Origin: Bacteroidales bacterium
GTDB taxonomy: Bacteria; Bacteroidota; Bacteroidia; Bacteroidales; UBA12170
Assembly: GCA_029938465.1 (NCBI GenBank)
Contig: JAOZUW010000008.1
Span: forward strand, 1-38,426
Length of the DNA stretch: 38,426 nucleotides
Reading direction: 5' to 3'
Shown here piece after piece: positions 9,765-17,990 of this stretch (within the stretch, counting starts at the first letter, position 1; each line of letters begins with the position of its first letter). Made by a program: the position numbers and the translations under genes. Under the pieces are notes generated by a model. That model did no database searches and was not told the origin of the DNA. It was given only the letters and a program-made list of their open reading frames with translations.

Positions 9765-9779
9765 AAACAAAACCTGACT
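9702..9779 (+). repeat. Direct repeat copy 1: 3' end of dnaG plus terminator left arm
   Basis: The last 20 codons of dnaG, its stop, and the following 'aaaacaaaacctgact' recur at 10323-10399. The coding parts differ at a few positions, two of them synonymous (GAA/GAG and CGT/CGA). The match stops inside what is the left stem of the terminator at the second copy. Confidence 0.85.
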
Positions 9780-10322
9780 CCCGTTTTCCGCACTAGGACA
9801 CCCATATTGAAAATTATATAATTCGACAAGGTACTTTTGCTCTTCATTTTGCCATTGATGCAAAACGAAGCAAAAAATCTAGTGCAATCGATGACCAGCC
9901 CTCATCTGTCGCAATGATGTTTTTTTAGCGCGATGGTTGGTAAAAGAATGACCTGACATTTATTGTGCTGTATGCTTCTATCAGATGCTGCGTTTCTGTT
10001 TTTAATAGTATTCACTGTCATTATTTTAAACGCAAGCGCCATCGCAAAAAAACTATCATTGCGGCATTCATTGCCATCGCCGGCCTTCCCGATTGCCCCT
10101 GCCATCCCGCACTGCTTTCGCAGGAGTTCGGTTCTTTCATAGTTATGATCTCGGGTTTTTAAGATTAAGAAGAAATATAAAAGTAACAACTTCACTGCTA
10201 TTTTTTTACGTACAATCATGATGCAAATATAGCTCTGGGACACCAAAAGTCAAACTATTTTTAAACTAACATGTTGATTTACTGACAGATGTGGTTTTGC
10301 AGTGAAAAAAGTACGGAAAACA
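9780..10322. other. Insertion-like segment between duplicated dnaG ends
   Basis: A 543-bp stretch bounded by near-inverted ends: 'ccgttttccgcac' at 9780 onward against 'gtacggaaaacagg' at 10310-10323, about 12 of 14 matching. Inside are a second inverted pair (9909-9936 against 10039-10063, the 'tcgcaatgat...' motif) and a patch at about 10030-10135 clearly more GC-rich than its surroundings. A 114-codon minus-strand frame (9902-10246) covers much of it. Its composition and the inverted repeats inside it make a real protein doubtful. No transposase is visible. It looks like a decayed or non-autonomous mobile element. Confidence 0.5.
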
Positions 10323-10399
10323 GGAAAAAGAGAATCAGAAAAAATTACTTAGCAAAGAGTTGGGTCGTACTATTTTGCGATAAAAAAACAAGCCCGACT
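10323..10399 (+). repeat. Direct repeat copy 2: 3' end of dnaG plus intact terminator start
   Basis: Reads in frame as EKENQKKLLSKELGRTILR-stop, almost identical to the dnaG C-terminus. Unlike copy 1 it continues into a complete terminator hairpin at 10391-10419, so this is probably the original end of the locus. Confidence 0.85.
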
Positions 10400-10419
10400 A
10401 TTCAACTAGTCAGGCTTTT
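10391..10419. terminator. Bidirectional terminator between the dnaG remnant and the DUF1573 gene
   Basis: Stem AGCC-c-GACTA (10391-10400) with TAGTC-a-GGCT (10407-10416), one mismatch, 6-base loop, T-run after and A-run before. It serves convergent genes on both strands. Confidence 0.8.
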
Positions 10420-10450
10420 AAAATTCGATATCAAAAGGATTTAGAAAAAA

Positions 10451-11581
10451 CTATTTCTTTTTTTCTGGAGCCTTAACAAATCCTTCTATTTTCAAACGTA
10501 TCACTTGATTATTAGGATCGTTAGTATTAACAGTAATGTTCTTATGTTGTTTGTTAGATTTTCCTTTTGATTTGAAAGTAACAGCTATAATTCCTGTTTC
10601 ACCTTTCTTAATAGCGTGATCAGTTTTACTGACGGCAGTGCAGCCTCAACTCGCTTTTACGTGGCGAATCATCAAATCATTTTCACCCAAATTTTTATAT
10701 ACAAAATCATGAGTTATATCCTCTCCTCTAACAATAGTATCAAAATCAAAAACGAGCTCTTCAAATTCAATTTTTGGAGCTTTAGCAAGTTCTTCTTCAC
10801 TCATACTATCAAAATCTTCTATAATAGAAGAGCGAACAGAAATAAGATTTTTACTACTATTCCTTACATCATCATTAATCACAACGTAAAAACGATCGGT
10901 TTGCTTTCCCCATTTTTGTTTGCCTTCTTTATCTTTTATTTGTCCGGCTTGATAAACAACAGAGATTTGTCCTTTTTGATCAGGTTTTAATAGCTCTGGA
11001 ACAGCGCTAACATTTACATATGCTGGAATATCTTTAAAACCAAGTGCTATATCTGATTCTCCTGTGTTGATGATTTCAATTGTACTTACTCTTTCTTCCT
11101 TATTGGTTACATTTCCTAAGTTTAAAAAGGTGGTATTCAATCGCAAATCGGTATTTTGAAATGTCTTTCTATATTGTGCTGATATAGATCCTGGAATAGG
11201 AATTACATTACCACTTACATATATCACTTTCCCTGATTTGTTTTCATTAGTATAAACAGTAATCCGCTTATTAAATCTATCAGCATTTCCCAAAGGGTTA
11301 AATGTTGCTTTGATTATTCCAGATTCTCCTGGAGCTACAGCTTTGGCAGGCCATGTTGCAACTGTAATTCCTGGGTCAGCTTTTACTCTGTTTATCAACA
11401 AATCCCCTTCACCAGTATTTGTAAATGTAAATTGCACATCAATATTCCCGGCTTCTTCTTTCACTGAGCCAAGCCTAAATACGTCATTTTCAAAAGTGAT
11501 TTTAGCTCCTTTCTGCTGTCCACAACTTATCAGTTGTAGAAACAACAAACTAACAACAAAAATTATCGCTTTGTTTTTCAT
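10451..11581 (-). CDS. DUF1573-type lipoprotein interrupted by an in-frame TGA
   Basis: Starts MKNKAIIFVVSLLFLQLISC, a lipoprotein signal with lipobox LISC (C20). It continues with tandem beta-sandwich modules of DUF1573/ASPM-SPD-2-Hydin type ('FTFTNTGEGDLLINRVKA', 'FVYKNLGENDLMIRHVKAS'). The frame stops at TGA (10646-10648, codon 312), but the same frame then continues GCTAVSKTDHAIKKGETG... to a TAG at 10451-10453, giving 64 more well-conserved-looking residues. In this family the motif is normally ASCGCT, so the TGA replaces the conserved cysteine. Possible causes are a nonsense mutation (TGT/TGC to TGA), a sequence error, or recoding. If termination occurs, a 311-residue product ending at 10646 results. 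The function of these proteins is unknown. Confidence 0.8.
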
Positions 11582-11821
11582 TTCTTCCGTTTTATATATT
11601 TAAATAGCAAATTTAATTTTTTTTTCTACAAAACAGGTTTTATGACTATCTTTTCTTTGAATTCAATGAGTCTTAACAGATTTTTACAATCTTTTTGATC
11701 TGGATAATATTATGCTACTTCAAAAAATTCTTTTTGAAAGTATAGAAAGATTATAAATATCATACCCCTCACAAATTTCCTTTTTACGGTAAAAAAATTA
11801 TAATGAATACATAAAAAAAAG

Positions 11822-11829
11822 TATTTTTG
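11822..11829 (+). promoter_or_regulatory. Putative -7 box of the beta-helix gene
   Basis: TATTTTTG in a very A-rich context, 28 bases before the ATG at 11858. No TTG at the proper upstream spacing. Confidence 0.35.
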
Positions 11830-11857
11830 CCAAACCAAAAAAACAAAATTTACTATA

Positions 11858-13222
11858 ATGAAACAATTATTTACACTATTAATGCTGAGTATGTTATTTA
11901 TTAATACTCAAGCACAAACAGAAGTCTCGGGAAATCAATCAGGAATCTGGTCAGCAGAGGAATCACCCTATTTGGTGGTTGGTGAAATTGTAGTTCTTTC
12001 AGGAGCAACACTTCATATAGAAGCAGGTGTAGAAGTTAATTTTCAAGCCCATTATAAACTAACAGTTAATGGAACAATAGAAGCTTTAGGTACAATAAAC
12101 GATAGCGTTTTTTTTACAACTGACAATCCAAATGAAGGATGGGGAGGTATTCGTTTAAATGGTACTGATAATAATATTTTTAATTATTGCCGCATTGAAT
12201 TTGGTAAAACCATAAATGATTATCCAGATGCTCATGGTGCAGCTGTTGCCCTTTTTGGTGTAGATGCCAGCTTTAACCATTGTGTTTTTGCCGATAATTA
12301 TGCCTATGCTGATGGATATGGTAGGGGTGGTGCTATTTATGCATTCAGCTCAGTTAATACTACTTTCAATTCATGTAGCTTTTTACGTAATCGTTCCTAT
12401 GGAACAGGTGGAGCCATTGAGTTTTCAGGAGACAATGGTACTGTATTAACAGATTGTGTTTTTATTCAAAATTATTGCGACTATGGTGGTGGAGCCGTCT
12501 CTTGCTATTTAGCTGAAGGTACAAAAATGACTCGCTGTTTATTTGTAGAAAACTATACTAACTACGATAATGGAGGAGCAATTAGAATTTCTGGAATGGG
12601 TAATAATGTGTATTTGGAGAATTGTAGTATAAGCGAGAATTCAGCCAACAATGGAGATGGAGGAGCTATAAATATTGATTATGGCACAGCTTATTTAGTA
12701 AACTGTATTGTATATAATAATCCTGGAGAATATAGTGATGATGTGTATTTAGGTGTAGCCGGCAATGCTGAAATTAATTACAGCAATTCAAATATTCCTG
12801 ATGGCGCAACAGGAGGAAATAATATCACTGAAAATCCGCTTTTCGAAGATATTTCTACATTGAATTATCAACTACAGGAGTTCTCGCCATGTATTGATGC
12901 AGGGACAGATATAGGTTATGAATATTGGGGTGAAGCTCCAGATATGGGCTGTTTTGAATGGGAAGAAACATCTGCGGTATCTGAGTTAAGCACAATAAAT
13001 ATAGAAATGTATCCAAATCCTACAAAAGGCCTAGTGTATTTCGATAATATTGAGCATATACAAACTGTTCATATTTATGATATAAGCGGTCATCTGCTTA
13101 TGGATAATTCCAATAAAAAAGCTCAAAAATCACTGGATCTATCTGTTTTAAATAATGGCATCTACTTTCTGGAAATACAAACATCAAAAGAGATATTTGT
13201 TACGAAGCTTATTAAGGAGTAA
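11858..13222 (+). CDS. Secreted right-handed beta-helix protein with a T9SS type A sorting domain
   Basis: Signal peptide MKQLFTLLMLSMLFINTQAQ. Residues about 30-360 form repeated coils with stacked 'GGAI', 'GGAV' and 'GGAIRISG' motifs and alternating Asn and Cys ('NCSISENSANNGDGGAINID'), typical of pectin-lyase-like parallel beta-helices of the polymorphic outer-membrane-protein type. The end of the helix has the common 'NPLFEDISTLNYQL...SPCIDAGTD' motif. The last about 75 residues ('MYPNPTKGLVYFDN', 'VHIYDISGHLL', 'GIYFLEIQT') are a T9SS type A C-terminal signal. No catalytic residues could be assigned, so adhesin or glycan binding is possible. It faces the minus-strand nos cluster and has no clear terminator in the 22-base gap. 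Confidence 0.88.
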   Translation: MKQLFTLLMLSMLFINTQAQTEVSGNQSGIWSAEESPYLVVGEIVVLSGATLHIEAGVEVNFQAHYKLTVNGTIEALGTINDSVFFTTDNPNEGWGGIRLNGTDNNIFNYCRIEFGKTINDYPDAHGAAVALFGVDASFNHCVFADNYAYADGYGRGGAIYAFSSVNTTFNSCSFLRNRSYGTGGAIEFSGDNGTVLTDCVFIQNYCDYGGGAVSCYLAEGTKMTRCLFVENYTNYDNGGAIRISGMGNNVYLENCSISENSANNGDGGAINIDYGTAYLVNCIVYNNPGEYSDDVYLGVAGNAEINYSNSNIPDGATGGNNITENPLFEDISTLNYQLQEFSPCIDAGTDIGYEYWGEAPDMGCFEWEETSAVSELSTINIEMYPNPTKGLVYFDNIEHIQTVHIYDISGHLLMDNSNKKAQKSLDLSVLNNGIYFLEIQTSKEIFVTKLIKE

Positions 13223-13244
13223 TCATTTTACATTTGAATAATAT

Positions 13245-13976
13245 CTAGCGTTCCATCCACAAAGAAACTTGAAGATCAACCATATCAGTAAATAAAAAAC
13301 TATCGTCGGTTTGTTCGTAATTCTCCGAATAAATGGTGATATCCCAGTTTGTGCGATCCATGGAAAATCTTTCTGAAATAATTAAGATTAGACTATCATT
13401 TTGAGTGATACTGCTTTTAAAATAGAGTGGTTTGCTATTTTCTCTAATCGTTAAATCTCCGGCAGTATGATAGAAACTTCCATCTGCCTTTTTTAAATGA
13501 CTCAAGATGAAAGTGGCTATCGGATATCCTTTCACATTAAAAAAATCGGCAGATTTTAAGGTGTTTGTAAGCACTTCTCTCATCAATAAATAATCAATAT
13601 CAGTATCTGCAATACTATCCATGCAAATTTCTAATTGAGCACTTATGATCTCTCCATCTATTACACCAATACTTCCTGCTTTAAATTTTATATAGCCAGT
13701 ATGTGTCACACAAAACCAAGAGATCAAGCTTTTTTTTGTATTCAATTTGTAAAAAACCACCTCTCCATTGTCTTTGTATTTATGTTGCAAAGCTTCAATA
13801 TCTTTTAAGAAATCTTGATTTTCTATAGTTTGTTTTGCTTTATTTACCTCCACCTCTTCACTAATGGCTTTTCGTTTACCCTGTGTATTATCATTGGATT
13901 GATTACACGCAACCATCAGGATTATTACGAATATGATCGCACCCCATTTTAATGAATATGTAAAGATATTACTCAT
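13245..13976 (-). CDS. YceI-like domain lipoprotein, last gene of the nos cluster
   Basis: Chosen start ATG at 13976 gives a lipoprotein signal (MSNIFTYSLKWGAIIFVIIL..., lipobox MVAC, C24) and avoids overlap with the upstream gene; the open frame runs on to 14030. Residues about 70-240 have the YceI lipocalin-like pattern: 'ISWFCVTHTGYIKFKAGSIG', then 'DGEIISAQLEICMDSI', 'TLKSADFFNVKGYPIATFIL' and 'AGDLTIRENSKPL'. The family binds polyisoprenoids or other hydrophobic ligands. The canonical W.G.K.T.G.H.G opening is only partly kept. It lies 31 bases after the pentapeptide gene, so co-transcription with the nos genes is likely. Its role in N2O reduction is unknown. Confidence 0.75.
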   Translation of the reverse strand: MSNIFTYSLKWGAIIFVIILMVACNQSNDNTQGKRKAISEEVEVNKAKQTIENQDFLKDIEALQHKYKDNGEVVFYKLNTKKSLISWFCVTHTGYIKFKAGSIGVIDGEIISAQLEICMDSIADTDIDYLLMREVLTNTLKSADFFNVKGYPIATFILSHLKKADGSFYHTAGDLTIRENSKPLYFKSSITQNDSLILIISERFSMDRTNWDITIYSENYEQTDDSFLFTDMVDLQVSLWMER

Positions 13977-14007
13977 CTGTTCATATATTATTTTCAACTT
14001 GCTTATC

Positions 14008-14937
14008 TCATATGGAATTTGCATTAACATGGCAAATCCCTGTTATTTTTCCATCTACTATCATTTCTTTAACCCCCTCAGGAATATTTATAGCATCTGT
14101 AAAGATAGTATTTACAAATTCGGCAGCAAAGAAATTACAGTCTTTTAAATCGGCACCACTAAAATTAGCACCATGAAGATGTGCACCACGAAATTCGGCA
14201 CCTTTTATTCGAGAATTGATAAAGCTCACATCTTCTAAACCAGCACCTGTGAAATCAGCATAACAAAGATCCATAGAATCTAGTTTTGCTCCTGTAAAAA
14301 CGGTGATAATGAAATTAACATTTACTGCTTTACTCCCGGTAAAATCGGCATCCAGAAATTCCGATTCTTTCATCAAAGCATTGGTAAAATCGCAATTTCT
14401 AAAATTAGCTCTATGACCTCTCACTCCAAACATATTGGCTCCACGAAAATCAGAGTTCTCCAGATTCGAATCATTCACAAACATTCTAAATAAAGTAGCC
14501 CGTGCAAAGTTACTATTTGACAAATCAGAATCCATAAAATAGGACCAGCGGATATCACAAAAACGAAAATCAGAGTCTTTAAATATACTACCCATACATT
14601 TGGCTGAACGGAATTTTGCCCCTCTAAAATCTCCACTTATTACTTGTTTTCCTTTCCAAAAAACGCCATCAAGATCTGCTGCTCTAAAATCGTCAAAATC
14701 CATAGGAACAGCGGAAATTCCTTGTTTTCTAAGCGTCCCATCTTCAAGATAAATATCTTCATTTATTATTGAATCTATAATCTTTTTATCAGTAAAATTA
14801 GAAAGATATAACATATTTGTTGAGTCGCATTCGACTGGAAACAAAGCCGATACTCCAGATTTGGAAAACTGATTGCAAGAGTATAGTGAACTTATAATAA
14901 ATCCACATACAACTACTACAAAGACAATATATTTCAT
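14008..14937 (-). CDS. Pentapeptide-repeat lipoprotein in the nos cluster
   Basis: Start at the ATG at 14937 gives a lipoprotein signal (MKYIVFVVVVCGFIISSLYSC, lipobox LYSC, C21) and a 4-base gap after nosY; a start at 14955 would overlap nosY. From about residue 75 to 295 it consists of pentapeptide repeats of A(D/N)(L/F)xx type ('DFRGAKFRSAK', 'SDLSNSNFARATL', 'ADFTGAGLEDVSF', 'GANFSGADLKDCNF'), predicted to fold as a square right-handed quadrilateral beta-helix. Such proteins are usually binding or scaffold proteins without catalysis. An extracytoplasmic, lipid-anchored location is implied. It is tightly coupled to nosY, suggesting a part in NosZ maturation or placement; that is inference. 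Confidence 0.85.
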   Translation of the reverse strand: MKYIVFVVVVCGFIISSLYSCNQFSKSGVSALFPVECDSTNMLYLSNFTDKKIIDSIINEDIYLEDGTLRKQGISAVPMDFDDFRAADLDGVFWKGKQVISGDFRGAKFRSAKCMGSIFKDSDFRFCDIRWSYFMDSDLSNSNFARATLFRMFVNDSNLENSDFRGANMFGVRGHRANFRNCDFTNALMKESEFLDADFTGSKAVNVNFIITVFTGAKLDSMDLCYADFTGAGLEDVSFINSRIKGAEFRGAHLHGANFSGADLKDCNFFAAEFVNTIFTDAINIPEGVKEMIVDGKITGICHVNANSI

Positions 14938-14941
14938 CTTT

Positions 14942-15772
14942 TTATACAATATCATTTCGTTTAAAATATCTATTTCCTAATGAGGCAAAACCAAAACCTA
15001 ATAAAATTGGATACAAAATAGCAAATACTATAAATATGGAACGAGAAACAGTATCAAGAATATAAAAAGATGCGGGACCCATGACTGTCAATTTTGGATC
15101 GAAAAGAGCTAGAGTAGCTGTTCTAAATACCTGTAGAGGATTCACCATTCCTATAAAAATGACTATTTGAGGATCCATTCTTGTTTTTAGCATCACTCCC
15201 ATTAAAATTAAATCTAAAAAGGCTACCAATAATAACCAAAGAATAAAAACAGCACTAATGGCCAAATTTTGCGAATGTGCCATTGCTGAAATATACATGG
15301 CTATTCCGAGAAAACAAACCACCATTGCTATCAACAATAAGCTATAAAATATAAACAAATCCCAAGGCACTCCAATATTTGTAAAGCTACCCCATAGTGC
15401 AGCTCCAAGTAATGCCAAAAAAACCGGAATAAATATCTCTATTAAACGACTCCAAAATTTTCCCCAATAATAACCTGAAAAAGAAATGGGTAAGGATAGC
15501 ATATATTCCATCACATTGGTTTCTCGATCTCCAACAACAGCTCTAACAGTAGATATAAGAATGTAAATAGGTAAAATAACCATACTTACCTGCATAAAAG
15601 TAACCATCAATCGGCCTAAACCTACAAAACCAATAATTTGCGACTCGGTAATGCCAAATGCAAACATAATAGCAACAAAACCACCAAAGAGTATACTATA
15701 ACCCCAAAACCAAAAGGATCGCAGGCTTTGGCGCAATTCTAAAATGGCTATATTAATCATTCCTTTCTTCAT
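14942..15772 (-). CDS. nosY: NosY, ABC transporter permease for NosZ copper-site maturation
   Basis: A membrane permease of the NosDFY complex, which supplies sulfur and/or delivers copper for the CuZ and CuA sites of N2O reductase. The 276 residues contain about six hydrophobic segments (near 20-42, 58-80, 110-130, 142-168, 175-198, 245-268). They follow the ABC-2 permease layout with the characteristic cytoplasmic 'VRAVVGDRETNVMEYMLSLP' coupling loop near 82-101. It is separated from nosF by nosL but in the same direction. Gap of 29 bases after nosL. Confidence 0.92.
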   Translation of the reverse strand: MKKGMINIAILELRQSLRSFWFWGYSILFGGFVAIMFAFGITESQIIGFVGLGRLMVTFMQVSMVILPIYILISTVRAVVGDRETNVMEYMLSLPISFSGYYWGKFWSRLIEIFIPVFLALLGAALWGSFTNIGVPWDLFIFYSLLLIAMVVCFLGIAMYISAMAHSQNLAISAVFILWLLLVAFLDLILMGVMLKTRMDPQIVIFIGMVNPLQVFRTATLALFDPKLTVMGPASFYILDTVSRSIFIVFAILYPILLGFGFASLGNRYFKRNDIV

Positions 15773-15801
15773 AATATTTACTTTTTATACACCTTTTTAT
15801 G

Positions 15802-16272
15802 CTAATGTCCTTGTCCCATCTTATGCATCTTCATAAATTTATCACGCATGGATTTACCATCTTTGATTCGTTGAGCTGTAGTAACATAATCATATGTAGA
15901 ATCATTGGGGATTGATAATGCTCCATAACCATAGCCCATTGGCGTACGATCTCCATAACGATAATATGCTTTTTCAATATCAATCCACTCACCTGTTTCG
16001 CAATGGCCTATCCAGGTTTGAACTTTTCCATCGCCAGCAAATCGTTTCCAATCCTCAGAACCCACAAAATTCACATAACATCCTAAATCATCATACCAAA
16101 GTACTTTTCCCCATTGGTTTATGCTTTGGGCAGAATATTCCTGCTCAGCTAGCCCCATTAAACACAAAACGCAAATATCTCTGTCCCAATTTATTTCTCG
16201 TGGATTAAAATCAGCTTCTGGCTTACAAGCAAAAGCAAATAATACTAAGAATACAAATGCTATCTTTTTCAT
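15802..16272 (-). CDS. nosL: NosL, copper-chaperone lipoprotein
   Basis: Delivers Cu(I) to the NosDFY machinery in the periplasm. MKKIAFVFLVLFAFAC is a lipoprotein signal (lipobox AFAC, C16). The copper motif is CVLCLM (C34, C37, M39), i.e. CxxCxM as in the family, here followed by 'GLAEQEYSAQ'. 'WYDDLGCYVNFV' near 58-69 and the 'W.....G.W.D...A.Y..G....PMGYG' pattern near 88-117 are also diagnostic. The C-terminus is rich in Met, His and Lys (KFMKMHKMGQGH), possibly further Cu(I) ligands. It lies between nosF and nosY. Confidence 0.93.
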   Translation of the reverse strand: MKKIAFVFLVLFAFACKPEADFNPREINWDRDICVLCLMGLAEQEYSAQSINQWGKVLWYDDLGCYVNFVGSEDWKRFAGDGKVQTWIGHCETGEWIDIEKAYYRYGDRTPMGYGYGALSIPNDSTYDYVTTAQRIKDGKSMRDKFMKMHKMGQGH

Positions 16273-16300
16273 CTTTTGTTTTTTTTTCGTTTATTATTTA

Positions 16301-16380
16301 TGTTAGCTCGGATTTGTAATCCGAGTTTTATTATAGTGGATTTTGATTTAAAATCACACGGATTACAAATCCGCGTTAGC
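16301..16380. repeat. REP-like paired palindromes between nosF and nosL
   Basis: Two small palindromes face each other: CTCGGATT-tgt-AATCCGAG (16307-16325) and CGGATT-aca-AATCCG (16359-16373). Outer 'gttagc'-type flanks also match in inverse, and a central 'gtggatttt...aaaatcacac' can fold as well. The layout (REP, spacer, inverted REP) is that of palindromic units associated with REP-type tyrosine transposases. No transposase is nearby. Confidence 0.7.
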
Positions 16381-16392
16381 TTACTCGTTTAT

Positions 16393-17061
16393 CTATTTAA
16401 CTTTCACTATTCTATCCACAACAATTTTTCCCAAATCCATTTCTATCTCCCTATTTACTAGTGAAGATATTTCACTCATCCGATGGCTACAAAGAATCAT
16501 TAACGCGTCTTTATTAAAAGCTTCTAAATACTTGAAAAACACTTTTCTTGCTTCTGGATCAAGGTTAGCAGCGGGTTCGTCCATCAACAAAATTTTAGGA
16601 TTACGACCCAAAGCAAAAGCAATCAGCAATTTTTGTTTCATGCCTCCCGATAGTTTTAAGAAAGGCTTATGGAGGTGTTCATTTATCTGCAAACCTAAAT
16701 CCATAACAATCTTTGAAAAAACATCTTCAGGCGTTCCTGTTAACTTCGAAAAGAAAACCAACATTTCTCTAACCGTCATTTTTAGCGGAGGAGGTATTTG
16801 TGGTACAAAACCAATATCTTTCATTATTTCCTCATGTTGAATACGAGGGTCGCCTCCCATTACTTCTAATTGGCCATCATAGACATATTGTCCTAGAATA
16901 CAACGAATTAATGTTGTTTTTCCAGCACCATTAGGACCACTTAAACTTATTCTTTCTCCCGAAAAGAATTCCACTGACAAATGATCAACGACCACCTGAT
17001 CTTTAAATAATTTGGATAATCCATTGGCAGCAACTAAAGCTGTTTTTTCATTATTTATCAT
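16393..17061 (-). CDS. nosF: NosF, ABC transporter ATP-binding protein
   Basis: The cytoplasmic ATPase of NosDFY. Walker A GPNGAGKT at 42-49, Q-loop near 'FVPQIPPPLKMT' (85-96), ABC signature LSGGMKQK (137-144), Walker B 'ILLMDEPAANLD' with D161-E162, and an H-loop 'LCSHRMSE' near 195-202. At 222 residues it is shorter than many homologues (about 300), lacking a C-terminal extension. Its start overlaps the end of nosH by 4 bases, indicating translational coupling. Confidence 0.93.
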   Translation of the reverse strand: MINNEKTALVAANGLSKLFKDQVVVDHLSVEFFSGERISLSGPNGAGKTTLIRCILGQYVYDGQLEVMGGDPRIQHEEIMKDIGFVPQIPPPLKMTVREMLVFFSKLTGTPEDVFSKIVMDLGLQINEHLHKPFLKLSGGMKQKLLIAFALGRNPKILLMDEPAANLDPEARKVFFKYLEAFNKDALMILCSHRMSEISSLVNREIEMDLGKIVVDRIVKVK

Positions 17062-17990
17062 AATAGCTTGTCCACTCCTTTAATAGTAAATGATAAGGCT
17101 TTGCCTCCACAAGTATCAATACACAATCCACATCGGGTGCAATCGGAACCAGTAAAATGCACTTCTTGTGTGGCCTTTCCTCTTTGCACAAACCATAATT
17201 CATGAGGCACCAAACATACATCTTGGCAATCGCGACAATAACCACATTTATCAAACTCAAATTTAACAGTTAAAGGTGCAACTATACCAGTTATAGCCCA
17301 TGTAGCACCAACCGGACACACATAGCGACACCAAAACCGCTTACTATAAACAATTTCAAATATAAGTAAAGCCAAAACCCATAATAGAATAAGTCCCGGA
17401 CCATAAGTAATGGCTCTGGATAATATCCCAATAGGATTCAAATTTTCAAACACAATATTTTTTGTAAATAATGCCAATAGTAAGAACCCTACCCAAAAAA
17501 CAAATCGAAGATAGATATTAAAAGAATGTTCTTTTACCATTTTCTTTTTTACAAAATAGTTATGAAGTTTTTCAGCTCCTTCAGCCAAAAGATGATAAGG
17601 ACATATCCAGGAGCAATAGGTTCTTCCTCCCAATGTGCTCAATATTAAAATGGTAAAAAAACCAATCCAAAAATTCATGGTGAGAGATGCAAAATAACCA
17701 CCAGGAATAGAGATTAAAATAACTTGTAATGCATTATACACATCTATTAAATAGAAACCCATAGCTCGAGAACCACTTAAAGACCCTTCTAATAGTGAAA
17801 GATCCAAGAAAAAGGAAGCAAAAAACAAAAGATTAACCAAAATAAGTGTGACCCATCTGATATTTCTCCATTTATGATTTCCTGTTTCTGTTTTACACCA
17901 AACATTGTAATCAATACCCAATTTGGTATGAGGCATATCCGCAATAGCTTTTGGTGTTAGTGGTGGCATTTTCTTTATATCTTTAAACAT
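17058..17990 (-). CDS. nosH: NosH, NapH-like membrane polyferredoxin
   Basis: The inner-membrane partner that, with NosG, is thought to move electrons from menaquinol to the periplasm in clade II N2O respiration. Roughly four to five hydrophobic segments lie in residues 45-235. Two CxxxCP motifs of the NapH/NosR family are present (CSWICP and CRYVCP), and two 4Fe-4S sites near the end (CGYCRDCQDVC and CTRCGLCIDTC). Its start overlaps nosG by 8 bases and its end overlaps nosF by 4. The name follows nosG-nosH of Wolinella-type clusters; a plain '4Fe-4S binding protein' is the conservative call. Confidence 0.88.
   Translation of the reverse strand: MFKDIKKMPPLTPKAIADMPHTKLGIDYNVWCKTETGNHKWRNIRWVTLILVNLLFFASFFLDLSLLEGSLSGSRAMGFYLIDVYNALQVILISIPGGYFASLTMNFWIGFFTILILSTLGGRTYCSWICPYHLLAEGAEKLHNYFVKKKMVKEHSFNIYLRFVFWVGFLLLALFTKNIVFENLNPIGILSRAITYGPGLILLWVLALLIFEIVYSKRFWCRYVCPVGATWAITGIVAPLTVKFEFDKCGYCRDCQDVCLVPHELWFVQRGKATQEVHFTGSDCTRCGLCIDTCGGKALSFTIKGVDKLL

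Noticed and set aside
9902-10246. 114-codon minus-strand frame in the dnaG-downstream insert
   Set aside because: Covers an internal inverted repeat, has patchy composition and no recognisable domain; kept only as part of the insertion description.
10600-10648. SECIS element for the in-frame TGA
   Set aside because: The only hairpins seen start at the TGA or have a 3-base AAA loop; neither has the spacing or guanine loop of a bacterial SECIS.
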